Shown: positions 30,172 through 39,844 of the stretch, one piece after another | How positions within the stretch are numbered: position 1 is the stretch's first letter | Layout: every line of letters starts with the position of its first letter | Assembly (NCBI RefSeq): GCF_000024405.1 | Contig: NC_013518.1 | Location: 1 to 54,160 of the forward strand | From: Sebaldella termitidis ATCC 33386 | Lineage (GTDB): Bacteria > Fusobacteriota > Fusobacteriia > Fusobacteriales > Leptotrichiaceae | Direction of reading: 5' to 3' | Length of the DNA: 54,160 nucleotides | Made by a program: the position numbers and the translations under genes | Notes under the pieces: model-generated | The model's input: the letters and a program-made list of their open reading frames with translations, nothing else | Databases searched by the model: none | What the model was told of the DNA's origin: nothing

Positions 30172-30403
30172 CATCAAATCCCTGCCATTCTTCCCAATCT
30201 TTTTCATCATTTATTATTCCATTATCCTGGAAACTTTTTATGAACTCTTCTCTAAAAGCTGCTTTATCATGTTTTTTTATTAAGATTCCATTATCCTTAA
30301 TTTCAAAATCAATTTCATCTCCTAATTTTATATTCAAACTATCTAAAATCTTTTTCGATATCAAAGTCCCATAAGAGTTTCCTATTTTTATTATATTTGA
30401 CAT
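30161..30403 (-). CDS. mazE: MazE-family (AbrB-like) antitoxin
   Basis: An 80-aa antitoxin. The N-terminal 45 residues form an AbrB/MazE swapped-hairpin DNA-binding domain (IIKIGNSYGTLISKKILDSL, LGDEIDFEI, NGILIKK); the acidic C-terminal tail (DEKDWEEWQGFDDEL) should wrap around MazF. GAGGTGAG precedes the ATG. With MazF it likely represses the strong promoter at 30422-30468, which contains a perfect palindrome. Confidence 0.92.
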   Translation of the reverse strand: MSNIIKIGNSYGTLISKKILDSLNIKLGDEIDFEIKDNGILIKKHDKAAFREEFIKSFQDNGIINDEKDWEEWQGFDDEL

Positions 30404-30421
30404 TTTCTCACCTCTTTAGTT

Positions 30422-30468
30422 ATAACATGTTATTACTTAATTATACTTAAAAAATTAAATAATGTCAA
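30422..30468 (-). promoter_or_regulatory. mazEF promoter and operator
   Basis: Consensus TTGACA, a 17-bp spacer and TATAAT (30440-30468) on the minus strand, with the 12-bp palindrome ATAACATGTTAT (30422-30433) at the start of the transcript. Confidence 0.8.
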
Positions 30469-30479
30469 CTCTTATAAAA

Positions 30480-30660
30480 AAATATTTCAGCAATCCATTA
30501 CCAGACTCCCTCTGAGGTAATTTTGAGCCCGTAGAGTGTTTTTTCTGAAAAAGACTATCTGATCCTTGTCTCTGAAATTTGAAGAGCTTAAAATGACTCT
30601 GAGAAAAAAGGAAAGGATAACATCAAAATGACATTATCCCCATTAACCTTCAAATTAAAA
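30480..30660. repeat. Intergenic repeat downstream of an immunity-type gene, copy A
   Basis: Shares GAGCCCGTAGAGTGTTTTTT, AAAGACTATCT and GGATAACATCAAAATGACAT with 31606-31790; a degenerate third copy is at 42775-42910. All three lie downstream, in the minus sense, of an immunity-type gene. The last shared block forms a hairpin. Confidence 0.75.
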
Positions 30661-30700
30661 AATGATGTTGTTACTAAAACATTACTTTTAATTTCTTTTT

Positions 30701-30865
30701 TCATTCAATCTTTTTATCTGCTAACTCTTCACATAGATGTTCTGCTTCTAGAAAAAATTATATATTTGGTGACTTTTTTTGGAAAAAATGGAGCTACCCC
30801 TTCTATTTCCATCATTTCCTTTTCTACTTTAATCTTATTATTCCAGCATTTCTTGCTAAAATAAA
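30701..30865 (-). pseudogene. Remnant of a small gene after the orphan immunity gene
   Basis: Two minus-strand frames read like real protein: EKEMMEIEGVAPFFPKK, then after a frameshift LEAEHLCEELADKKIE and a stop at 30701. No start codon with a ribosome binding site is seen. Perhaps a decayed toxin or immunity fragment between copy A of the repeat and the 158-aa gene. Confidence 0.3.
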
Positions 30866-30904
30866 ACTTAAAATCAATTATTTTGTTAGTATCTGTTACA
30901 AATT

Positions 30905-31381
30905 TCAAATCGTAGAATTAATATCTGTTTTTATTATGGAGGTATCCTTAATAACTCCTAATTTTTTTTTATCTTCTAAATTTTTTAAAAAAAACATTTG
31001 TTTATTTTTATTAAAAAAAATTTCATCATTTCCTAAAAACAGCCTGAAAATTTTTATTTCTTGGTTATCAGACTTAATACTAAAATAATAATCAAATCCT
31101 AAAAATCTATCTATTGAAGTTTTAGAAAATTCTATATTTTTTATTTCAAAATCTTTATAATTGAAATAATATCTTTCTTTTTTAAATAAAAATGTCTTCA
31201 CTATAATTATATTTTCATTTTCCAATCTTATGCTTTCTTTTATTTCAAAATAAGTAAATTCTACAATTAAAAATAAAATAATTAGTATAATTAGAAGATA
31301 ATATTCTAATTTTAGAGAAAAAAATAAACATAATAGAATAATAGGTAATTCTTCAATACCATAATTTCTTTTAAATTCCAT
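30905..31381 (-). CDS. Putative membrane immunity protein of the orphan toxin (158 aa)
   Basis: Two adjacent hydrophobic segments (about 12-27 and 28-46) followed by a strand-rich cytoplasmic domain (about 50-158, including FLGFDYYFSIKS) resembling small bacterial PH-like proteins. AAGGAG lies just before the ATG. The gene starts 18 bp after the stop of an orphan toxin C-terminal fragment (31400-31535), the place where a cognate immunity gene is expected, and is followed by a remnant gene and repeat copy A. The immunity role is inferred from position; no family recognised. Confidence 0.55.
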   Translation of the reverse strand: MEFKRNYGIEELPIILLCLFFSLKLEYYLLIILIILFLIVEFTYFEIKESIRLENENIIIVKTFLFKKERYYFNYKDFEIKNIEFSKTSIDRFLGFDYYFSIKSDNQEIKIFRLFLGNDEIFFNKNKQMFFLKNLEDKKKLGVIKDTSIIKTDINSTI

Positions 31382-31399
31382 AACTCTCCTTAATCAATA

Positions 31400-31535
31400 T
31401 TAGTATGGTTTCTTATATCCATGACCTATCCCTAGCTTTTTTAATTCATTATAAGCTTGTGGTTGTAAAGTCTTATTATAATGTGGGTGAGACCCCATTT
31501 ATGAGTAAGGATATACATTAACTCCATCCTAGGTA
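31400..31535 (-). pseudogene. Orphan CdiA-type toxin C-terminal fragment
   Basis: A continuous minus-strand frame interrupted by one in-frame TAA reads DGVNVYPYS, stop, MGSHPHYNKTLQ, then AYNELKKLGIGHGYKKPY and a true stop at 31400-31402. It looks like the tail of a nuclease-type polymorphic toxin and is not related to the C terminus of the intact exoprotein upstream. An upstream stop (near 31528) shows further decay. Such orphan toxin/immunity pairs commonly accumulate behind CDI loci. Confidence 0.6.
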
Positions 31536-31560
31536 TTAAATTTTTAATGTTCTTAAGCTA

Positions 31561-31574
31561 TAACGTCCGATAAT
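31561..31574 (+). repeat. TAACGTCCGATAAT dispersed repeat, copy 3
   Basis: Lies exactly between the orphan toxin fragment and repeat copy B, which makes it a possible cassette boundary. Confidence 0.5.
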
Positions 31575-31605
31575 AAAGTGTTGAATTTTTATTTCAATTT
31601 ATCCT

Positions 31606-31790
31606 GGATAATCTCACTCAATTTATTTCCTGAATCTAATCGCCAGACTCTTTCTGAGGTCATCCTGAGCCCGTAGAGTGTTTTTTATGTAAAAGACTAT
31701 CTCTTTCCCTATCTTTGAAACTTGAAGGGCTTAAAACGAAGCTGAGGAAAAAGATAAGGATAACATCAAAATGACATTATCCTCACCTAT
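31606..31790. repeat. Intergenic repeat downstream of an immunity-type gene, copy B
   Basis: Closest match to copy A (30480-30660), in the same orientation. It lies 57 bp beyond the end of the putative CdiI gene. The 1.1-kb unit between corresponding points of A and B contains the orphan toxin tail and its immunity gene. Confidence 0.75.
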
Positions 31791-31846
31791 CTTCAGTTAC
31801 TCATTTTAAATAATCGAATCTCTGTTGAAGATTTGATCTGTAAAAA

Positions 31847-32173
31847 CTAAAATATAATATTATAATTTTTTATAATAAAATAAAAAATTATAATGAACGA
31901 AATGGAGTAAAATATAAAATAGATGATATTATTTAATTTTCTTAGAAACAACATTTCAAACATACAAAATAATAGATAAAATGCATATATAAATATATAT
32001 GGTATCAAATATATATATTTAATACTTTTGTATACGATATTTCCAATGAATCTAACTCTTATATTCATTATTATTGGTAAAAACGCAATAAATTGAATAA
32101 ATAAATAAAAATATAAATTATTTACTAGCTTCGATACTTTATTAAAAATAATTTTGATTTTAGTCGTTTTCAT
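31847..32173 (-). CDS. cdiI: Putative CdiI immunity protein (108 aa, membrane)
   Basis: A small integral membrane protein with about three hydrophobic segments (near 19-37, 50-73 and 83-107). Its ATG follows immediately after the exoprotein's TAA with no gap, so it is translationally coupled, exactly where CdiI genes sit. A membrane immunity protein suggests that the cognate toxin acts at or through the inner membrane. The family is not recognised; call rests on position, size and topology. Confidence 0.6.
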   Translation of the reverse strand: MKTTKIKIIFNKVSKLVNNLYFYLFIQFIAFLPIIMNIRVRFIGNIVYKSIKYIYLIPYIFIYAFYLLFCMFEMLFLRKLNNIIYFIFYSISFIIIFYFIIKNYNIIF

Positions 32174-35100
32174 TTATTTGACTTTCCTTTCTAAGCTCCT
32201 CGGCTCAAGATAATAATCCGGATTTCCAGAGCTCATATAATTATTCAATCTCCATATCCTATCTTTTATCTCTTTTTCACTTAATACAGATTTTCCAAAA
32301 ATTTTTCTTCCTGCATTGTATGCTTTCATTTGTCTTTCAGAAAAATAAAGTGTTCCATTACTTGAAAATAACTCATAAAATTCATGATACTCTTTAGAGT
32401 AAATATCTGCTGCTACACGACTTCTTTCCAGTTCAATCTTAGCTACTGTCAATTTATAGAGTTCCTTTCTAGTGTTATCATCCATTATAATATCTTTGGC
32501 ATCATAAATAATTTTTGCTACAGATCCACCTGATGATATTACTTTCGATACTGTTATAGTTTTTCCTGCTATTACAAATGATCCAGGAATAAATGCTGTC
32601 AAACCACCTATTAAAGCTGTCTCAGCTAAATCAGCAGTAAAAATAAGAAGATTATTTTCATTATTCTTTTTATTTGCATCTTCTTCTTTAAATCCGTATA
32701 ATTCACCAAGACATTCTGCTCTTCCACTGCAAACTTTATCTAAAGTTGATTGTGCTGCATCAAAATATTTACTATTTTTAACATCAACAACCTTATCTAA
32801 CAAATTTCTAATATCTCCATTTTCAACAGCCTTATTATAAGCATCTGTTCCTTCTTTAATTTTATCTTTTATACTCTCATCAGCAATTAAATTTGATTCC
32901 GTTCTATCTCCATTAATCTGTCCTACTTTCTTTGCTGAATCTTCGTCTACATCTTTATTAACATAAGTCCCATGAGATCCATCATGTTGCATATTCTTTC
33001 TCATTTCTTCAGCATTACCTGCTCCATGACCATTTACATTAATATAAACTATACCATTTTTATCATCTACTCCCATTATTTGATCAGGATCACCTTCAAA
33101 AAATTCTATTTTATAGTCACCCTTCCCAAATTCTTCTAAGGTTTGACGTAAACTATCTTCAATCAGTTTTTGAGCATCTGCATCCATTACAATTTTCCCA
33201 TCTTCATTTTTATACTTATCTAACTGCTCTTGTAGCTTCTTATCTCTTCCTTCAACAAAAGCCTTTATATCATCTGATCTCTCACCCATATTATTTGATA
33301 TTTGACCTAGTATTGTCTCTCCTTCATTCTTAGTTCCTTCTTGAATCCCCTGCACTATTTCTGGAACTAATGATACTGTTTTTAATATATCCTCCACAAA
33401 CTGATCTCTTACCTTTTGATTCCCTAAATCTGTGTGTAGTACTGTATCGATCTGCTCTACAACTTCATCTTTTGTTATTACCTGAGCCTTATTTATATCT
33501 GTATTTATTCCCAGTTCATCCAAATCAAGTTTTTTTCCTGCTTCTGTTACTTCAGTATTTACAAATGTTGCATTACTATCCTGCTGTTTATCATGACTTC
33601 CATATTGTATTCCTGTTTGTGGTATTAAGGTATCTTTACTTATTCCACTTAACTGGATTCCAGAATTTTCTCCATTATCATGGTCTTTTAAATTTTCTAC
33701 TACCACTTTATTTGCATCAATACTCAATTTTTCATTTGGATTTAAACTTCCTATTATTGATCCTACGTTAGTTAAAGTTTCACCAACCTTTATGCTTCCA
33801 CCATTTTCTGCTATTATTGATGTCTGGTTATTCACCCATTTAGAATCTGCACTATCCTGACTATAACTTCCATTTAATGATGGTATTGCATATCCTTCTT
33901 CCTTATTACTTCCTGGCATTTTCCCTGAAACATCTACACCTACGCCATAGCTACTTCCATTTGATTTATATTCATCCTGCAAAGATATTATATTCAAATC
34001 CTTACCTATATCAAAATTAATTTTATCAGCTGTTACATTAGCTCCAGCAAAAGTTGCATCCTCTTTAGTTGTAAGCTGGAATGTTCCTCCTACATTTATT
34101 GTTGTGTTATCATAATACTTAGAATCTGTATTTGATTTTCCACCAGAGATATTCGCTCCACCTATTACATGATTATTAACTATATCATAACCTGCATTTA
34201 TTCCACTAGAACTTGATTTTGTATTATTACTATATGTATTTTCTCCAGCTAGTGCTACAAAATTCTTAGCATCTACTATAAAATTATCTCCTACTGTCAC
34301 TTTTTGATTTACTAATTTTACATCTCCTTCTGATTGTATTATAAAGTTATTTCCTACGTTAATGACTCCTGCCACTGAATTTGTTCCGTTTTTATTTGAT
34401 TCATAGCTACTTTGATTATAACTCGCACTTACACTTGCTGATACTAAATTACTCAATGCATTTTGTTTAGCATTTTCCATAACTCCCATGTTCATATGAC
34501 CGTTTAAATATTGGCTGCCATATCTTATTCCTTCATATAAATTTCCACCTAATTGGGTTACATTTCTTAAGTCCTGTATCCCATTTCCTATTGTATTTAT
34601 ACTTTGCGAACTATTTCCAAATCCATAGTCTTTTACATTATCTGCTACATCACTTATTGTACTTGCCAGTTGAGCAGGAGTAAATCCTACATTTACATTC
34701 ACTCCTATAGTTGTACTCTTCTGTTTTACTTTTTCCTCATATACTTCTTTGGCATCCAGAAGTTCTACTCCGTTTGTCCCCCTTATTACAAGGTTTTCTC
34801 CAATATCAGCCTGCATTGCTTCTGTTCTTACTCTGTTTCCTGCTTCTAATACTGTATTTCCTTCTGACATTATACTTGATACTGCCACTGTGGTGCTGGT
34901 GTTGTTTACTTCAAGACTACTTCTGCTGTAACTCACTCCTGCTGATATACCACCGCCTCCTGTTGAAAAGCTTGAACTAAATCCACTTCTCTTTTCTGTC
35001 AGAGAATATTCATTATTCATGTCATCTGTTGTTATATTTATATCATTTCCCGCTGTTACTATTATATTTCCACCACTGTTTTGAATATTGTCATTTTTTA

Positions 35101-38100
35101 CTGCTATAACATTTGATGCTTTTATATTTACATCTTTCCCTGCATCCAGTATTACATTATTCCCTATTAATGTACTTCCCACTGCACTTTCACTGTAATC
35201 CGTCTCATATCTGTAATAACTTGAAAATGTTCCTTTCTTCTCTTCCTTTTCCTCATGATACATTGTATTCTTATCATTTGATATATTTATGTTATTTTCT
35301 GCTGTTAACTGTACTGTTCCGTCTGATGCTACCGTACTTCCCTTTATATTTATATCATTTCCGGCATTCATTATAACATTGTCAAGACCTGTTACCTCCG
35401 AACCTAATTTCTGATTTACTTCTGTATATTGATAACCGTTCTTTATTCCTTCTCTTTCTGATTCTCTCAGATTTATTGTATTTATTGATATATCTTTCTT
35501 TGCTTCTATATATGTTGTTCCACCTGATTCTGTTACTGCTCCTCTTGATACATAGTTTTCTCCACTGATATATGTTATATTTCCTGAGCTTATTACTCCT
35601 GCATTCTGAACACTATCTGCTGTATAATTTCTTTCTTCCCCTCTTAATCTGTCATTTACTACTGTTTCTACACCAGTTGTTATATTGCTTATCGTTCCCC
35701 CTGCTGTTAACATTAAGTCTTCTTTCGCTGATATTACTGCCCCTATATTCAATATATCATTTTTTGCATCTATCTGTATATTTGTTCCTGTTATCTCTGC
35801 TGTTAATGCTCCTACACTCTTATTTATCAGATTATCTGTATTTACATATACTGTATTTCCTGATAATCTTCCCTGATTTACAAGACTGCTGCTGTTTATT
35901 GCAAGTGTTTCCTGTGCTGATATTGTTGTTGTAGGACTCTTTATATTCTCCAATGTTGCCTGACTTAAATATACCTGTGGTACCAATACCTTTTCACCAT
36001 TTACTTCCTGTTCCACATACCAGATTATATCACTCTTCAATGCTGCTATCTGATCTCCTGTTAAAGCTACTCCTATTGTTAGCTGTAAATCTCCGCTTGT
36101 TGCCACTGCATTATCAAGCATTTCCTTCATTAACTCTGTATCTGCTTTTCCATTTATGAATCTTGTACCTAATGTCTCTAATAAAAGATTATTCATATAC
36201 TTTGTTTCATAATATGCATCCCCTAATCTTCTTGCCATATTCCAGTCTTTTGATTCGTTGTATCCTATTTTACTTAAGAAATAGTCACTTCCAAAAAATC
36301 TTGATAAATCTATGTACTGTGATCTTGTTTCCATTAAATACTTGGATGTCGGGTCTTTACTTTCTGCAAATAATTTACTCTGTGAACTTGTAAATACTCC
36401 CGGATTAAATGGTATTGTTCCTGTTGTTATTATATCTATTACTGCTGTTCTGTCTACATGTACTGTTACAGGATCATAATATAAATCTACATCTACATCT
36501 TTTGATGTTATTGTACTTGGATCTATTACAATTCCTGTTCCTATTTTACTGTAATCATAACCATTGTTTATTGTCGGTGTTCCTTCTATTATTACATTAT
36601 TTCCTTCTATTACTGATGCACTGTCTGCTATGTTATAGTCTCTTGATGTACTTTCAAGATCTCTTCTTACTCCTATTGCATCACCATATACTGTATTTCC
36701 ACTTCCGTTTGTCCACATTGTCTGCCATAATGATAATCTTTCAGTTCCGTCATATACTTTTATTGTCGCTACATCTGTTACATTCTCTATTTTTTCTACT
36801 TTATTTGTTATTCTTAATGTCCCGCCTGAACTTATTTTTGAATTTCTATTTTCTATTTCTTTTACATCAAGTGTCAGATTTCCTCCTGATAATATTCTTC
36901 CGCCTTCTGTCACAAGTCTGCTTGTATCTACATAACCTTTTAATACCTGTGTTTCATATGTTGCATTTGAAGCTGTAAGGTTTCCTGACATATATCCATA
37001 ATATAAATCATAATCTGTTGAATCTTTTATTTTTGTAAATTCTTTTTCCCTGTTTATTCCACCATTTATATTAGACTTTGCTATCCCTATTTTCCAATCA
37101 TCCAGTCCTGTTATCAAACTACTGTTTCCTGTCTGGGCATATGCATCATCAAGCTCTCTCCATACATCATCATAAATATACTGTCCGTCCCAAGTTATCC
37201 AGTATAATCTATATTGTCCCGATACTTCTCCGCTGTTTAAAAGCTTATTCCCGCTTAACAGTATATTTCCTCTGCTGTCTATTATTCCCTTCGTATTATC
37301 AAGTAAATTAAAGCCTGTTATATTCAGTGTACTCTGTCCTACTATTTCTCCACCAGTATTATCCACATCTCCTGCCACAATATTCAGCTCATTATCACTA
37401 TATACTGACGCATCTTTATTTACAAGCTTTGTTCCTTCTATATCAAGTTTATCAAGAAATATTATCAAATCCTTGTTTGTTATATTATTTCCTGATAACT
37501 TTCCACTTTCTCCTTCCATCATGGAATTATTCAGTATATTTCCTGTTGCCAGTAATTCCACATTACCTGCTGATATTGTTAAGTTATTCGTTATATCTCT
37601 TCCAGATAATCTTAATAACCCTGAGCTTATTGTATTTCCATTGTTTGTTATATCAAATCCTGATATTAACAAGTTATTTATTCCCTGTATTTTACCTTCA
37701 AGAAGTAAATTCCCTGAAGATGTTAATGTTATGTTATTTCCTCTTATTATCCCAGTATTATTATCATAAGAAAATATATTTTGTAAATTTATTGTTGTTG
37801 ATTCTATTGAACTTCTATTTACTATTGATGTATTATTTAAGTTTATACTGCCATTTGATGCCAGCTTTCCTGTATTTGTTAAACTTGTATTATTAGCTGT
37901 TATCACTTCTTCTGCTAATATCTGACCGCTATTTGTTAATACTGGTGTTGTTATCTCTATATTTTTTGAAGCTATTGTTCCTTGATTATTTATATTGCTG
38001 CTTCCTTTTAATTTTGATGTCTCTACTACTGTTATCTTATTTGTATTTATGATATTTGTACTATCCACATCTAAATTTACTGTTACTATTTCTCCAGTGT

Positions 38101-39817
38101 TACTAAAACTAAAGCCTTTTGACACTATTTTATCTGATACTTTTAATACTCCTGTATTTGCTAAGTCTTTTGTATTTACTAATCCTCCTACATTAATTAT
38201 ATTGTAGTTTTCAAGATTAGAAGATATCACAAAATTACCATTTGTATTTATTTGTCCATGGTTCACTGCATTTCCTGCTGTATCTATTCCTTCTCCTGTT
38301 GTTATCTTTCCTGTACTTTTATTTTCAAGGTTTTTTGTAACAAGTTTTTTATTTGTTATTATTTCCCCATTATTATCTAAATCCTCTACATTGACATTAC
38401 CTTCTGCAGTTAACTTCCCTGTATTGACAGTATCTTTAGCTGTTAAATCTCCTGTTGTTTGAACACTTCCTGCATTTGTTAGATTTTTATCTATTGTAAC
38501 TCTGTCTTTTCCATAAAGTGTTCCCGCATTATTTACATTTCCTTTTATAGTTAAATCCTTATCAGATATAACTTTTCCGGTATTTATTACATTACCCTCT
38601 ACAGCAATCCCGTTCTCGCTTTGTAAATCCGATTTATTAGTTAAGTCTTTCCCTACTTTTACAGAATTCTTTCCGTATACTAATGAATCTGATTCTAGAT
38701 TACCTTTTATTTCTAAGCTTCCTTCTGATATTAGCTGTCCTTTATTTTTAGTATCTCCGCCTACAGTCACATTGCTCTTTGAATAAAGATTACTCTCATT
38801 ATTTAAATTTCCACTTATTTCTATTTCCTGTGCTTGTGTTCCTGTTCCTTTTAATATTGTATTATTTGCTTCTATTGTTAATTTTCCCTCAGTATATGTT
38901 GAACCTTCCTGAATAAATTCTTTTGCCTTTACCTCGACTTCCTCTAAGCCTTGGCTTCTCTCAGTCACAACTGTACCGTCAGCATTCAATTTCAAAACTT
39001 TTTCACTTACCAATGATCCTTTTACCGCTAAATCCCCACCTACAGCCTTTAAGTAAATGTTACGACCATAAATACTTCCTACTACTGAGGCTGATACTAA
39101 TACCTCTCCTGGATTATCCCCCTGTTTTACTGTTTCTTTTGTTCCTGTGTTATAATCATACTGTCCACCTATTAATGTTAAATCATTTCCATTCAATTGT
39201 CCATTTACCTGAATACTTCTTGCTAGCAGACTTAAATTTTCTGCTGCATTTCCATTGAAACCAGCACCTATCTCTATCCTACCATCCCTTACCATAACTG
39301 TCATTAAATCATCACTTACATGACCTGTTGTGAAGGTTACATTTCCAAATCTCCCTACCAAACCGCCATTTAAGTATATTCCATTGGGATTACTTAGAAA
39401 CATATCTACTTTTCCCGTACTTGCTGCTTCTATAAAACCGTTTATTACTGACGGATCTTTATGTACTCTTAACAAAATTGCTCTTGCAGGATTTCCTGTG
39501 TAATTTTCATTTGGAGCTATTATTCCTCCAAGTTCACTTCTATATCCAATTCCTTCTTTGGATGAGATATTATTTAATATCAGGTTTTTCTCATCTACAC
39601 TTAGTCTGTCAAAATCATTTACTGACACACCTGAATTTCCCGGATTCGCCAGTTCAATCATTGGGGTTCCATTCGGTGCTGTTATTACTCTTGCTGTTGA
39701 GCCATCTCTTGTTTTTATTAATGAATTTGCAAAACTCATGCTATTCAAAAACATACCCAATAATATACTTAGCGCTATATTCCTTTTTACAATGTTATAT
39801 CTTTTCCCTTTCTTCAT
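32174..39817 (-). CDS. cdiA: CdiA/FHA-type two-partner secretion exoprotein (2547 aa)
   Basis: A filamentous haemagglutinin-type TpsA protein. An extended signal peptide (residues 1-30) is followed by the TPS domain (about 32-260), with AANSLIKTRDGSTARV-like start and the marker NPNGIYLNGG. Residues about 300-800 are NxGxI-type beta-helix repeats (NTGKVISDKDLTIKGN); later repeats include GNDINIKGSTV and SSFSTGGGGISAGVSYS. The C-terminal ~250 residues begin after a KKNNENN motif, a possible VENN-like boundary, with a hydrophobic segment and then an unrecognised domain ending YLEPRSLERK, the likely toxin. The ATG at 39817 follows GGGAGG. Secreted by the transporter at 39845 and paired with the immunity gene at 31847. 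Confidence 0.88.
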   Translation of the reverse strand: MKKGKRYNIVKRNIALSILLGMFLNSMSFANSLIKTRDGSTARVITAPNGTPMIELANPGNSGVSVNDFDRLSVDEKNLILNNISSKEGIGYRSELGGIIAPNENYTGNPARAILLRVHKDPSVINGFIEAASTGKVDMFLSNPNGIYLNGGLVGRFGNVTFTTGHVSDDLMTVMVRDGRIEIGAGFNGNAAENLSLLARSIQVNGQLNGNDLTLIGGQYDYNTGTKETVKQGDNPGEVLVSASVVGSIYGRNIYLKAVGGDLAVKGSLVSEKVLKLNADGTVVTERSQGLEEVEVKAKEFIQEGSTYTEGKLTIEANNTILKGTGTQAQEIEISGNLNNESNLYSKSNVTVGGDTKNKGQLISEGSLEIKGNLESDSLVYGKNSVKVGKDLTNKSDLQSENGIAVEGNVINTGKVISDKDLTIKGNVNNAGTLYGKDRVTIDKNLTNAGSVQTTGDLTAKDTVNTGKLTAEGNVNVEDLDNNGEIITNKKLVTKNLENKSTGKITTGEGIDTAGNAVNHGQINTNGNFVISSNLENYNIINVGGLVNTKDLANTGVLKVSDKIVSKGFSFSNTGEIVTVNLDVDSTNIINTNKITVVETSKLKGSSNINNQGTIASKNIEITTPVLTNSGQILAEEVITANNTSLTNTGKLASNGSINLNNTSIVNRSSIESTTINLQNIFSYDNNTGIIRGNNITLTSSGNLLLEGKIQGINNLLISGFDITNNGNTISSGLLRLSGRDITNNLTISAGNVELLATGNILNNSMMEGESGKLSGNNITNKDLIIFLDKLDIEGTKLVNKDASVYSDNELNIVAGDVDNTGGEIVGQSTLNITGFNLLDNTKGIIDSRGNILLSGNKLLNSGEVSGQYRLYWITWDGQYIYDDVWRELDDAYAQTGNSSLITGLDDWKIGIAKSNINGGINREKEFTKIKDSTDYDLYYGYMSGNLTASNATYETQVLKGYVDTSRLVTEGGRILSGGNLTLDVKEIENRNSKISSGGTLRITNKVEKIENVTDVATIKVYDGTERLSLWQTMWTNGSGNTVYGDAIGVRRDLESTSRDYNIADSASVIEGNNVIIEGTPTINNGYDYSKIGTGIVIDPSTITSKDVDVDLYYDPVTVHVDRTAVIDIITTGTIPFNPGVFTSSQSKLFAESKDPTSKYLMETRSQYIDLSRFFGSDYFLSKIGYNESKDWNMARRLGDAYYETKYMNNLLLETLGTRFINGKADTELMKEMLDNAVATSGDLQLTIGVALTGDQIAALKSDIIWYVEQEVNGEKVLVPQVYLSQATLENIKSPTTTISAQETLAINSSSLVNQGRLSGNTVYVNTDNLINKSVGALTAEITGTNIQIDAKNDILNIGAVISAKEDLMLTAGGTISNITTGVETVVNDRLRGEERNYTADSVQNAGVISSGNITYISGENYVSRGAVTESGGTTYIEAKKDISINTINLRESEREGIKNGYQYTEVNQKLGSEVTGLDNVIMNAGNDINIKGSTVASDGTVQLTAENNINISNDKNTMYHEEKEEKKGTFSSYYRYETDYSESAVGSTLIGNNVILDAGKDVNIKASNVIAVKNDNIQNSGGNIIVTAGNDINITTDDMNNEYSLTEKRSGFSSSFSTGGGGISAGVSYSRSSLEVNNTSTTVAVSSIMSEGNTVLEAGNRVRTEAMQADIGENLVIRGTNGVELLDAKEVYEEKVKQKSTTIGVNVNVGFTPAQLASTISDVADNVKDYGFGNSSQSINTIGNGIQDLRNVTQLGGNLYEGIRYGSQYLNGHMNMGVMENAKQNALSNLVSASVSASYNQSSYESNKNGTNSVAGVINVGNNFIIQSEGDVKLVNQKVTVGDNFIVDAKNFVALAGENTYSNNTKSSSSGINAGYDIVNNHVIGGANISGGKSNTDSKYYDNTTINVGGTFQLTTKEDATFAGANVTADKINFDIGKDLNIISLQDEYKSNGSSYGVGVDVSGKMPGSNKEEGYAIPSLNGSYSQDSADSKWVNNQTSIIAENGGSIKVGETLTNVGSIIGSLNPNEKLSIDANKVVVENLKDHDNGENSGIQLSGISKDTLIPQTGIQYGSHDKQQDSNATFVNTEVTEAGKKLDLDELGINTDINKAQVITKDEVVEQIDTVLHTDLGNQKVRDQFVEDILKTVSLVPEIVQGIQEGTKNEGETILGQISNNMGERSDDIKAFVEGRDKKLQEQLDKYKNEDGKIVMDADAQKLIEDSLRQTLEEFGKGDYKIEFFEGDPDQIMGVDDKNGIVYINVNGHGAGNAEEMRKNMQHDGSHGTYVNKDVDEDSAKKVGQINGDRTESNLIADESIKDKIKEGTDAYNKAVENGDIRNLLDKVVDVKNSKYFDAAQSTLDKVCSGRAECLGELYGFKEEDANKKNNENNLLIFTADLAETALIGGLTAFIPGSFVIAGKTITVSKVISSGGSVAKIIYDAKDIIMDDNTRKELYKLTVAKIELERSRVAADIYSKEYHEFYELFSSNGTLYFSERQMKAYNAGRKIFGKSVLSEKEIKDRIWRLNNYMSSGNPDYYLEPRSLERKVK

Positions 39818-39844
39818 TTTTCCTCCCATTTATCTATTATTTTT

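Noticed and set aside
30628-30864. Hydrophobic 78-codon plus-strand frame
   Set aside because: It starts inside the repeated hairpin element and lies opposite a better-looking decayed minus-strand gene; no ribosome binding site.
32200-39800. Many plus-strand open frames opposite the exoprotein gene, rich in Leu, Phe and Tyr
   Set aside because: They mirror the repetitive minus-strand coding sequence, have no ribosome binding sites and vary in frame from one to the next.
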